From: Deltaproteobacteria bacterium
GTDB taxonomy: Bacteria > Desulfobacterota_B > Binatia > UBA9968
Assembly (NCBI GenBank): GCA_005879255.1
Contig: VBKY01000070.1
Location: forward strand, 20,247 to 42,027
Reading direction: 5' to 3'
DNA: 21,781 nucleotides
Shown: positions 7,612-14,212 of the stretch, piece by piece
Layout of the letters: each line of letters begins with the position of its first letter
Position numbering within the stretch: the first letter of the stretch is position 1
Notes under the pieces: generated by a model
Databases searched by the model: none
Told to the model about the DNA's origin: nothing
The model's input: the letters and a program-made list of their open reading frames with translations, nothing else
Translations under genes and position numbers: made by a program

Positions 7612-8601
7612 ATGCGGCACGCGACGTCGATTCTCTTAAGATCCTTTCAAGCCAGCCTCTTTGCCCTGGCCTGGGTCGCAATCACCGGGCTCTCTGAGGT
7701 GAGGGCGCAAACTCCGATCAAAATCGGCATCGTGAGTCCCACTTTCGGTCACGCGCCATTCTATGTCGCGCGCGAAAAGGGCTTCTACAAGGCCGAGGGC
7801 TTGGTCGGTGAGGTGATCGTGATGAATCGCGATGATCTCATCTTGCAGTCTCTGGTTGCCGACTCGATTCAGTTCGGCAATATTTCGCCGAGCGCGGTAT
7901 TCCCCGCACGAGATCAGGGGCTCACGGATCTCAAACTGATTGCCGGCTCTTTTAACGGAACGACGTATTCGATTATCGCCAACGCAAAATTCAAAACTCT
8001 GGAATCGCTCAAGGGATCCAAACTCGCGGTTTCTAGTCTCCAGGCCGGGTCGACCCAAGTGCTCAAGTATATTCTCAAACAGAGAGGGTTGGTCTACCCG
8101 CGGGATTACAACTTGATACGTGCCGGCGGGACGACGCTCCGCTGGGCGGCGCTGCAAACACAACAAGTCGACGGCGCAATACTGGCGGAACCGGTCAGTC
8201 TCATCGCGGTGGAGAAGGGATTTGCCAATCTCGGCGACGCCTACAAACTCGTCCCCGGGTATCAACTCGCCGGCGTGTGGATCAGAGAAGCCTGGGTAGC
8301 GAAAAACAAGGACGTGACACTTCGTTTCCTGCGGGCGTTTCACAACGCGCTCAAATGGCTCCACGACAACCGGAGCGAAGCGCTGGAGCTTTTGCCAAGG
8401 ATCACCACACTGCAAAAGCAGTACGTCCAGGCCGCGTGGGAAACCTACACCAAGGCGGTTTGGCCGAGGGACGGCAAGGTCAATCCCAAAGGACTCCAGT
8501 TGGTGATCGATTTGATGGCAGAGGATGGGTTGCTCAGAAAATCAGTCAGACCCGAAGACGTGATCGATCATTCCTATCTGCAGGAGAGCGGCGCGAAATG
8601 A
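7612..8601 (+). CDS. NMT1/SsuA-like ABC transporter substrate-binding protein
   Basis: A 329-residue secreted type II binding protein. The signal peptide spans residues 1-32 with cleavage after VRA before QTPIKIG. The mature part opens with the family pattern IKIGIVSPTFGHAPFYVARE then KGFYKAEGL, followed by LKGSKLAVSSLQAGSTQVL and VDGAILAEPVSL, the segments that line the ligand cleft in NMT1/SsuA proteins. A weak ribosome site precedes the ATG. The amidohydrolase at 8711 follows in the same direction after 109 bases, and another lies divergently upstream, so the protein may supply their substrate. No permease or ATPase gene accompanies it. Ligand unknown. Confidence 0.88.
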   Translation: MRHATSILLRSFQASLFALAWVAITGLSEVRAQTPIKIGIVSPTFGHAPFYVAREKGFYKAEGLVGEVIVMNRDDLILQSLVADSIQFGNISPSAVFPARDQGLTDLKLIAGSFNGTTYSIIANAKFKTLESLKGSKLAVSSLQAGSTQVLKYILKQRGLVYPRDYNLIRAGGTTLRWAALQTQQVDGAILAEPVSLIAVEKGFANLGDAYKLVPGYQLAGVWIREAWVAKNKDVTLRFLRAFHNALKWLHDNRSEALELLPRITTLQKQYVQAAWETYTKAVWPRDGKVNPKGLQLVIDLMAEDGLLRKSVRPEDVIDHSYLQESGAK

Positions 8602-8635
8602 CTTCTAATTGCTCGATCGGTCAAAGTTCGAAGCG

Positions 8636-8666
8636 GCTTGTCGGGTCTTTCAAAAAGCCCGCAAGC
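8636..8666 (+). terminator. Hairpin between binding-protein and amidohydrolase genes (possible attenuator)
   Basis: GCTTG (8636-8640) pairs with CAAGC (8662-8666) and CGGG with CCCG, around a 12-base loop with one unpaired T. AT-rich sequence follows but no U-tract, so it may only weakly terminate or stabilise the upstream mRNA. Confidence 0.3.
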
Positions 8667-8710
8667 ATATTAAGTAATTAAGTACCATTTACGTTGAGGA
8701 GAGAACCACC

Positions 8711-9799
8711 GTGGGAATTATCGATGCGGACACCCATATCGACGAGACCGATGATACCTGGGACTACATGCAAGAAGCGGATCTGCGGTTCAAACCGGCG
8801 ACCGCTTATCCGTCGAACCCGGATCCGAAGCTGCCGCCGGCGCGCTATTGGGTGATCGACGGCAAGCGGCAGATTCGCTTCATTCGTAGCGACAAAGACT
8901 CGGGCACCACCGTGGAGACGCGCGAGCTGCTCGATGTCAAGGCGCGGCTCAAGCACATGGACGAACTGGGTACAGATACCCAAGTGATTTATCCGACGCT
9001 TTTTTTGATGGAGGCGACGGAAAAACCGGAGCTCAATGCGGCGATGCGCCATAGCTATAACCGTTGGTTGGGCGACCGCTGCAGTCAATCGGGCGGACGA
9101 CTACGCTGGGTTTGCATGCCGCCGCTGCAGAAAATGGACGAAGCTTTAGCGGAAATCCGCTGGTCAAAAGAGCATGGCGCCTGCGGCGTCTTGAAGAAGG
9201 GCGACCGTGAAGCGGGTAAGTATCCGGCCGATCCGTACTTCGAGCCACTGTACGCGGAAGCGGAGAAGCTCGATTTGCCGATCTGCATTCACACCGGCTC
9301 GGGCGTGCCGGATTTCTCGCCCGCCCGGGAATTTTCCCACGGCCAATTCATGCGCACGAAGGCAGCGGCGATCAACGGCATCATCGGACTGATCCTGCAT
9401 AAGATCCCGACGAAATTTCCCAAGCTGCGCATCGGCTGCATCGAAGCCGGTTCCATGTGGGCGCCGTTTGTCGCCTATGATCTGCGCCGGCAACAGTTGC
9501 GCCAGCAGGGGCGGGAGAGCACGAGCGTGCTCGGCGTTCCGTTGCTTAACCTGGGGAAAAATGTATTTCAGGAAAATCGCGTCTATATCACCTGCCAGGT
9601 CGACGAGGATCTTACGTATATTATAAAGTGCGTCGGCGAAGATAATTTGATGGTCGGGTCCGATTACACGCATCGCGACCCGTCGATGGAGCTGGAGTTC
9701 CGCAAGGAACTGCAAGCACGCGCGGACAAGGGCGATATCCCGCAGTCTGCGGTGCAAAAAATTCTTTACGATAATCCGAAAGCGTTTTACGGGATTTGA
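8711..9799 (+). CDS. Amidohydrolase-2 family metal-dependent hydrolase (copy 2)
   Basis: A 362-residue TIM-barrel amidohydrolase starting at GTG (8711), with GAGGAG about nine bases upstream. Metal-site candidates are D7 and H9 in GIIDADTHI, H194 in ICIHTG and D318 in GSDYTHRDP. The segment IYPTLFLMEA and the final DNPKAFYGI are shared with copies 1 and 3. It lacks the WLIDG-x-x-(F/Y)PK-like stretch in the same form as the others (here YWVIDGKRQ), suggesting a different substrate. Likely hydrolysis or non-oxidative decarboxylation of a carboxylate or aromatic compound, cytoplasmic. It follows a binding-protein gene in the same direction. Confidence 0.9.
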   Translation: MGIIDADTHIDETDDTWDYMQEADLRFKPATAYPSNPDPKLPPARYWVIDGKRQIRFIRSDKDSGTTVETRELLDVKARLKHMDELGTDTQVIYPTLFLMEATEKPELNAAMRHSYNRWLGDRCSQSGGRLRWVCMPPLQKMDEALAEIRWSKEHGACGVLKKGDREAGKYPADPYFEPLYAEAEKLDLPICIHTGSGVPDFSPAREFSHGQFMRTKAAAINGIIGLILHKIPTKFPKLRIGCIEAGSMWAPFVAYDLRRQQLRQQGRESTSVLGVPLLNLGKNVFQENRVYITCQVDEDLTYIIKCVGEDNLMVGSDYTHRDPSMELEFRKELQARADKGDIPQSAVQKILYDNPKAFYGI

Positions 9800-9861
9800 A
9801 TCACGGCGGGTCTCATTGCCCAGCTTGCTGCGTAGAGAACTATTTCAGACCTCTTAACGTC

Positions 9862-9894
9862 CGTCATTCCCGAATGCTTCTATCGGGAATCCAG
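9862..9894. repeat. CATTCCCG interspersed repeat hairpin
   Basis: ATTCCCGA (9866-9873) pairs perfectly with TCGGGAAT (9883-9890) around a nine-base loop, flanked by cgtc and ccag. It is a related copy of 3279-3305. Such elements are dispersed between genes in many environmental genomes. The rest of 9800-10090 shows no gene. Confidence 0.6.
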
Positions 9895-9967
9895 GCGAGA
9901 CCTGACCCCCCATTAAAACATCCGGGTGACGCCGTTGGGATAAATGTCGTCGCTATGATCTGATATC

Positions 9968-9984
9968 CCCGCAGTTGCTGCGGG
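9968..9984. other. Small GC hairpin CCCGCAG-TTG-CTGCGGG
   Basis: A perfect seven-base stem with a three-base loop, downstream of both the amidohydrolase (plus strand) and the GlcG-like gene (minus strand). It could help end transcription from either side, but there is no strong U-run. Confidence 0.35.
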
Positions 9985-10090
9985 TAGTTCATTTATCAAT
10001 CTTGGGCGGAAAGAGCTGACCAAATCCTGGGCCGGATGGCTTCGTCTTACGCAGTCATCCGGCACAGTCGTATTTTAGGTTCCGACAACG

Positions 10091-10915
10091 CTAAGGATTT
10101 GGACCGATGGGATGTGTTTTCGGAAGCGCTTCGGCGATTGCTTTCGGATCTCCAACAGGCGCGCAGTTTGGATGAGCAAAAGCAGCTTGTAAACCCGACG
10201 ACGGAGCAAAAATAATATTGTCGTCGCCCGTAGCGCTGATCCCCGCGGGCACATTGTCGAGGTTTAGACGGTGTCGAACTTTCCAGGCGATGATGTGGTC
10301 GGCGCAAGACGTATCCCCGCTCACACCTAGACCTCCGACAAAATCTCCGGCTGGATTGTAAAGCGCGAGGCCGCCGCCGAATACATTGACACCGCCGACT
10401 TTTTCACCGACCAACGGATCGTTGGGTTGGCCGAAATTTGCCGCGTTTCCTTGATACGCCGCTTCGGCATCGACCGGATTGCTGTGTTGTAAACCGAAAA
10501 GGCTTCCGCCGGGCTGAACGGCGGCAAATAAATTCGCCGTCGAAAGCGCTCCGGCGAACCCAATGACACCTCGTGGCCGGCTGAATGCGTTCGCTGTGTT
10601 TGCCTTTTGTGCGGAGATCACGCGGCTACCAAGCCACTGACTGCCGCGGTCGGCGCCGGTAAAAACTACGCCGCACACAACACCGTCACGATTGACTACT
10701 GTTCCCCACATATCGTTTCCTAGTCCGCCGTTGCCGCCCAGCGCAACTACGGTTTGGAGAACCGATCGCAATTGAGCGTGACTCGGCAAGGCCGCGCAAC
10801 TGCTTGAGTTGTCCGACGCCGCTAGCGCCGGACTGTCGGCGAATCCCAACGAAGTAGCGAAACTAGCGGCGAACGCCAACCGTTTTATGACAACCGTAAA
10901 TAATTGAGTCTTCAT
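10091..10915 (-). CDS. Secreted GlcG/HbpS-like (haem-binding/degrading family) protein
   Basis: A 274-residue protein with a signal peptide (residues 1-33, hydrophobic core VVIKRLAFAASFATSLGFAD, cleavage near LAA). The mature region has the GlcG/HbpS pattern: a helix with A-x-L(R/S)xVLQTVV, VVNRDGVVCGVVF strand, SRVISAQKANTANAF helix, and the GGLGVSGDTSCADHIIAWK motif near the C-terminus. Relatives bind haem or cobalamin-like ligands, or are of unknown role (GlcG). This copy is longer than the usual ~140-residue domain because of a middle insert (about 130-180). I prefer the ATG at 10913-10915: G6-A lies nine bases upstream, whereas the GTG at 10921 is too close to it. Divergent from the selenoprotein gene. 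Confidence 0.75.
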   Translation of the reverse strand: MKTQLFTVVIKRLAFAASFATSLGFADSPALAASDNSSSCAALPSHAQLRSVLQTVVALGGNGGLGNDMWGTVVNRDGVVCGVVFTGADRGSQWLGSRVISAQKANTANAFSRPRGVIGFAGALSTANLFAAVQPGGSLFGLQHSNPVDAEAAYQGNAANFGQPNDPLVGEKVGGVNVFGGGLALYNPAGDFVGGLGVSGDTSCADHIIAWKVRHRLNLDNVPAGISATGDDNIIFAPSSGLQAAFAHPNCAPVGDPKAIAEALPKTHPIGPNP

Positions 10916-10950
10916 CTCCACTTTCCCCCCTTTTTGTGATTGGTCCCGAA

Positions 10951-10980
10951 ACTATATGCTAAGTCGGAATTCAGAAACAA
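10951..10980 (-). promoter_or_regulatory. Candidate promoter of the GlcG/HbpS-like gene
   Basis: On the minus strand TTGTTT, an 18-base spacer and TATAGT (plus-strand 10975-10980 and 10951-10956), with transcription starting roughly 30 bases before the ATG. Motif-based only. Confidence 0.4.
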
Positions 10981-11076
10981 CGATTATTTTTTGTCGTGAC
11001 TGTAATGGTCGCGACGCTGACTGCCTAAAAGCAGCGCTCGCTGGCGACAAAGTCAGAGCGGCGCGGCAGCGCGGCT

Positions 11077-11106
11077 TTGACAGCAGCGGGGTTGCTCAAC
11101 TATATT
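11077..11106 (+). promoter_or_regulatory. Candidate sigma70-type promoter of the UGSC selenoprotein gene
   Basis: Perfect TTGACA (11077-11082), an 18-base spacer and TATATT (11101-11106). It gives a leader of about 40 bases carrying the AAGGAGAGGAG ribosome site before the ATG at 11154. Confidence 0.55.
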
Positions 11107-11153
11107 CCGAGCATGAGACGAAATAGACGAAACAAGGAGAGGAGAATCACGAC

Positions 11154-11705
11154 ATGATTGTTCTCAGTCCGGAAGGAAAGACGCAATACTCGGCGGCGAA
11201 GGTCGCGAGCTTGCCGCAGTTCGCGGACCTGCGCGGCAAGGTGATCGGCTTGCTCGACAACAGCAAGCCCAACGCTGACAAATTGGGCGATCGCTTCGAG
11301 CAGTTACTGCGCGAGAAGTATGGCGTGGCAGGCGTGGTGAAACGCCGCAAGCTCACCGCGCAGCAAGGAGCGCCGAAACAATACCTCGATGAGTTGGCGG
11401 CGCAGGCCGACTTCATCCTCAGCGGACTCGGAGATTGAGGCTCGTGCACATCGTGGAGTGTCCACGACTCGATCGAGCTTCAGAAGCGCGGCAGGTTCGC
11501 GGTCACGGTGATTACACAGGCCTTCGACGCGCTCGCAAAATCCGAGAAGGAAGCCTTCGGCGCTCCGGATCATCCGGTGCTGGTCGTGCAGCATCCCATC
11601 GGCACGGTGAAAGTGGACGAAGTCAACAAGCGGGCGGACGCGGCGTTTGAGAAGCTAGTCGATATTCTGCTGGCGCCCGAGGCGGCGAGAGCCAAGGTCG
11701 CATAA
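11154..11705 (+). CDS. UGSC-family selenoprotein (in-frame TGA at 11436-11438 read as selenocysteine)
   Basis: Read through the TGA, the frame codes for 183 residues ending at TAA. Residues 95-98 become U-G-S-C, the motif that names the UGSC (seleno)protein family, in the context LSGLGD-U-GSCTSWSVHDS. The sequence after the TGA stays in the same frame without frameshift and is protein-like (GRFAVTVITQAFDAL, HPVLVVQHPIGTV). TGA is an ordinary stop in neighbouring genes (2110, 8601, 9799, 14178, 16319), so recoding must be local, and a SECIS-like hairpin follows directly. U95-x-x-C98 resembles a redox pair. The biochemical role of the family is not known to me. A strong AGGAG ribosome site precedes the ATG. 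A standard gene caller would give a 94-residue product plus an orphan 3' piece. The organism must have SelA/B/C/D, not visible here. Confidence 0.88.
11440..11478 (+). promoter_or_regulatory. Bacterial SECIS element (selenocysteine insertion hairpin)
   Basis: Directly after the TGA: lower stem GCUCG (11440-11444) with CGAGC (11474-11478), a 6x6 internal loop, upper stem UCGUGG (11451-11456) with CCACGA (11462-11467), apical loop AGUGU (11457-11461). Eighteen bases lie between the UGA and the loop, and G is the second loop base. Both agree with the bacterial SECIS rules as I know them (loop 16-37 bases from UGA, G in the first two loop positions). SelB with Sec-tRNA would bind here. Confidence 0.75.
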
Positions 11706-11755
11706 ACAGTTGGTTTCGAGGTTCTGGTTGAACGACCAGGCTGCTGAAAAAAGGT

Positions 11756-11846
11756 TGTACATGCTTCGATCGTTCGACTTCGCTCACGACAGGCTCCCTC
11801 CGCTGTGCCTTTAGTCCCGAGCTTGTCGAGGGATCAGCATGAACGG
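11756..11846. repeat. Interspersed repeat with TTCGACTTCGCTCA and GAGCTTGTCGA halves
   Basis: The element contains cgttcgacttcgctcacgac in one half and cgagcttgtcgagggatcag then catgaacgg in the other. The two halves are partly inverted relative to each other. This is a repeat type commonly seen between genes of environmental bacteria and translated as spurious short ORFs. Confidence 0.6.
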
Positions 11847-11875
11847 AATTCACTCTATAATTTCAGGTCAACTCT

Positions 11876-11930
11876 CCGTTCGTCCCTTCGATAAACTCTG
11901 GGCAGGCTCTGGGCCGGTCGAAGGACTCCG
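11876..11930. repeat. Second copy of the TTCGA-type interspersed repeat
   Basis: Reads ccgttcgtcccttcgataaa, then ctctgggcaggctctgggcc and ggtcgaaggactccg: the same family as 11756-11846, with TTCGATAAACTC and GGTCGAAGGA halves. It ends about 70 bases before the next gene. Confidence 0.55.
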
Positions 11931-12001
11931 AAAGAACTTTACCGCAATCTGCTAGGGATTCGAACCTCGATCTTTTGGGCTGATTTAAAAGGAAGACATT
12001 T

Positions 12002-13054
12002 ATGGCGACGGCAGCACTTCAAGCGGAACGTTTCGAGATACCGGACGACATTTGGGCGGCGCAGACGTTTTTCGAAGAAAAAGGTTGGGGTGATGGTTTA
12101 CCGATCATTCCGCCGACGGAAGAGCGAGTGGCGCAGATGCTCGCAGCGACGAAACGCAATCCGCAGGATGTGATCGGCGCGGTGCCGCCGCGCTGGGCTC
12201 AAGCGACGGTTGAGAAGATCGCCATCAACGGCGTGATGGCGGGCTGCAAGCCGGAATACATGCCGGTGCTGATCGCCGCGGCCGAAGCGCTCACCGATCC
12301 CAAACTCAATCTCTATGCGCTGCAGGCGACGACCGGCGGGCCGGCGGTGATGATCATCGTCAACGGGCCGATCCGCAAAGAACTGAACATCAACGGCGGC
12401 CCCAACGCATTGGGCGAAGGATGGCGAGCCAATGCGACCATCGGCCGCTTCGTGCAACTAGTGAAGCGCAATATCGGCGGCTCGTATCCCGGCACCACTT
12501 GCAAAGCGACTTTAGGTTGGCCTGGAAAATATTCCATCTGCGTCGGCGAAAACGAGGAGGCGAGCCCGTGGGAGCCGCTCCACGTCGAGCGCGGTTTCAA
12601 GGCGGATCAGAGCACGGTGACCGCGATCAGCGCGGATGCGTCGATCCGCGCATCGGATTTGGACAGCTCGAAGGCTGAAGGCGTGCTGATCAATTTCGCG
12701 CAGAAAATGGACGGACCGTCGGGGCCGGAAGCGATCATGGTGATCTGCCCGGAGCATGCCAAGATTATCGCCGGCGATGGTTTCAGCAAGAAGGACGTCC
12801 AGAAATTCATCTGGGCGCGCGCTGCGTATCGCATGAAGGACTTGCCCGATGAGACCTTCGAGCAGCGGGTCAAGCGCCGCTCCGATCTCAAACTGACGCG
12901 GGACAGCGTTATTCCCGTAACCGACAGGCCGGAGGACATACTCGTCATCGTCGCCGGCGGCGACGGCTCGCAGTCGCAGTACATCCACGTCTGGGGACAA
13001 AGCACGCCCGAGGGCGGGTCGACACGCAGCGTCACGAAAGTCATTCGGGATTAA
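12002..13054 (+). CDS. Conserved protein with GW-DGLP--PPT N-terminus, probable UGSC partner
   Basis: A 350-residue soluble protein without signal peptide or membrane segment. Its N-terminus carries GWGDGLPIIPPTEERV (28-43), and inside are GCKPEYMPVLIAAAEAL (81-97), NINGGPNALGEGWRAN (129-144), SYPGTTCKATLGWPGKYSIC (161-180) and PSGPEAIMVICPEHAKIIAG (239-258). Cysteines are C82, C167, C180 and C249. I recall this GW(G/T)DGLP-x-x-PPT signature in conserved hypothetical proteins next to, or fused with, UGSC-type domains, so I infer a joint function with the selenoprotein 296 bases upstream; this is memory, not a search. AAGGAAG precedes the ATG. The reaction is unknown. Confidence 0.8.
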   Translation: MATAALQAERFEIPDDIWAAQTFFEEKGWGDGLPIIPPTEERVAQMLAATKRNPQDVIGAVPPRWAQATVEKIAINGVMAGCKPEYMPVLIAAAEALTDPKLNLYALQATTGGPAVMIIVNGPIRKELNINGGPNALGEGWRANATIGRFVQLVKRNIGGSYPGTTCKATLGWPGKYSICVGENEEASPWEPLHVERGFKADQSTVTAISADASIRASDLDSSKAEGVLINFAQKMDGPSGPEAIMVICPEHAKIIAGDGFSKKDVQKFIWARAAYRMKDLPDETFEQRVKRRSDLKLTRDSVIPVTDRPEDILVIVAGGDGSQSQYIHVWGQSTPEGGSTRSVTKVIRD

Positions 13055-13075
13055 GAGTTCCAATCGTTCCAGTCG
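13055..13075. repeat. Short copy of the GTTCC interspersed repeat
   Basis: Reads gagttccaatcgttccagtc, almost the same as the left arm at 563-581. It lies directly after the stop of the 350-residue gene. Confidence 0.5.
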
Positions 13076-13114
13076 TTTTCAATCGTGTCGGATTACTAAT
13101 GGTTGCGCTATTCT

Positions 13115-13147
13115 TACCCTCGCCCGCTTGTGGGAAGGGTGAGGGCA
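13115..13147. repeat. CCCTCGCCC/GGGTGAGGG palindromic repeat
   Basis: Bases read taccctcgcccgcttgtggg followed by aagggtgaggg, a short palindromic sequence of a type common between genes. It sits in the leader of the next gene and creates a misleading in-frame upstream ATG at 13099. Confidence 0.5.
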
Positions 13148-13191
13148 CGTCACATCTCGCTATTTCGCACAGTAGATTACAGCTAATAATT

Positions 13192-14178
13192 GTGAAGACT
13201 CTTGCGTTCACTGTAACGATTCTCCTGTTTGGTGCAGGGCTTTCGGGTTCACTTATCGCCGCGGACAAGATCCGCATCGCCTATTCCGGAGCGACAGTCA
13301 GCAACGCCATGCTGTGGGTGACCGATGAAGGCAAGCTCTTTCAGAAAAACGGCATCGATCCGCAAATCCTTTATCTGCAAACGACGCTTGGACAGACGGC
13401 GATGATCGCCGGAGAAATCGACATGTGCGTTTATTCCGGAAGTCTGCTCTCGTCGGCGCGGTTGCAGGGCGTCGACGTGGTAATGGTCGCCAGTTTTCTC
13501 AACAAGCCTCTATATCGGCTGGTGGTTCGGCCCGAGATTCGCACCGTCGCCGATCTCAAGGGAAAGCGGCTCGGCATCACGCGCTTCGGCACGGTTACCG
13601 ATTCGATGACCCGGCTCCTGATTGGCAAACTCGGGCTGGATGCAGATAAGGATGTCTCCTATATTCAAGTCGGCGATGTGCCGGTTCTTCTGGCCTCCTT
13701 GTCCACTGGCAGAATCCTTGACGGCGCGATCATTCAACCGCCTTACTATCTTAAAGCCGTAGCGTCCGGCATGCATGTTTTAGTCAACATGCAAGAGATG
13801 GATCTGCCGGTTCAGCAAACGGGCCTGAACACGACGCAAAAGTTTATTGCAAAAAATCCCGACATCGTGCGACGAGCCGTCAAGTCCGTGATCGAAGGAA
13901 TTCATCTGATGCGTACAAATCCGGCCCTCGCCAGGCGGGCGCTTTCTAAGCGGATGCAAATCAAAGACGAAAAGGAATTGGAGGACACCTACCAACTTCT
14001 GAAAAGTTTTATCCAGGTGAAACCGTATCCGTCGCTCGAAGGTTTCAAGACGATCTTCGAAGATCTGGCGAAGCGAGTGCCGGCGGCGAAAACCGCCAAC
14101 GCGAAGGAATATGTGGATACTCGGTTCATTGACGAGCTGGACAAGTCCGGCTATATCGACGGGCTATACCGCCAGTGA
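13192..14178 (+). CDS. NMT1/SsuA-like ABC transporter substrate-binding protein
   Basis: A 328-residue exported type II binding protein. I chose the GTG at 13192 since the signal peptide begins there (KTLAFTVTILLFGAGLSGS, cleavage near IAA) and the stretch from the ATG at 13099 is translated repeat DNA. The mature part shows DKIRIAYSGATVSNAMLWV, TDEGKLFQKNGIDPQILYLQ, LKGKRLGITRFGTVTDSMT and GRILDGAIIQPPYYL, all typical of the NMT1 family. It stands 34 bases before a second binding-protein gene and 1064 bases before an amidohydrolase, all in one direction, so this is a likely operon. There is no clear Shine-Dalgarno for the GTG. Confidence 0.85.
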   Translation: MKTLAFTVTILLFGAGLSGSLIAADKIRIAYSGATVSNAMLWVTDEGKLFQKNGIDPQILYLQTTLGQTAMIAGEIDMCVYSGSLLSSARLQGVDVVMVASFLNKPLYRLVVRPEIRTVADLKGKRLGITRFGTVTDSMTRLLIGKLGLDADKDVSYIQVGDVPVLLASLSTGRILDGAIIQPPYYLKAVASGMHVLVNMQEMDLPVQQTGLNTTQKFIAKNPDIVRRAVKSVIEGIHLMRTNPALARRALSKRMQIKDEKELEDTYQLLKSFIQVKPYPSLEGFKTIFEDLAKRVPAAKTANAKEYVDTRFIDELDKSGYIDGLYRQ

Positions 14179-14212
14179 TGAACGATCGCAGAGCAGGTAA
14201 CGGGAGATAACG

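Larger units (their letters stand above)
11706..12001. other. Intergenic region between the selenoprotein gene and its neighbour
   Basis: About 296 bases with no credible gene; mostly filled by two copies of a TTCGA/TCGAA dispersed repeat. A minus-strand open frame through 11623-11853 is a by-product of this repeat. Confidence 0.7.

Noticed and set aside
7636..8415. 259-residue minus-strand ORF opposite a binding-protein gene
   Set aside because: Composition is that of an antisense shadow in GC-rich DNA; the plus-strand product has a signal peptide and family motifs.
9164..9757. 197-residue minus-strand ORF opposite amidohydrolase copy 2
   Set aside because: Antisense shadow; the plus-strand protein has the full metal-site set.
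11154..11438. Separate 94-residue gene ending at the TGA
   Set aside because: The frame continues protein-like after the TGA, the U-G-S-C motif and a SECIS hairpin sit exactly there, and no good start for a separate second gene exists; sequencing-error or pseudogene explanations are less economical.
11623..11853. 76-residue minus-strand ORF
   Set aside because: It runs through the TTCGA-type interspersed repeat and the 3' end of the selenoprotein gene; typical repeat-derived spurious ORF.
12512..13063. 183-residue minus-strand ORF opposite the UGSC-partner gene
   Set aside because: Antisense shadow of a well-supported gene, with no start signal or family features.
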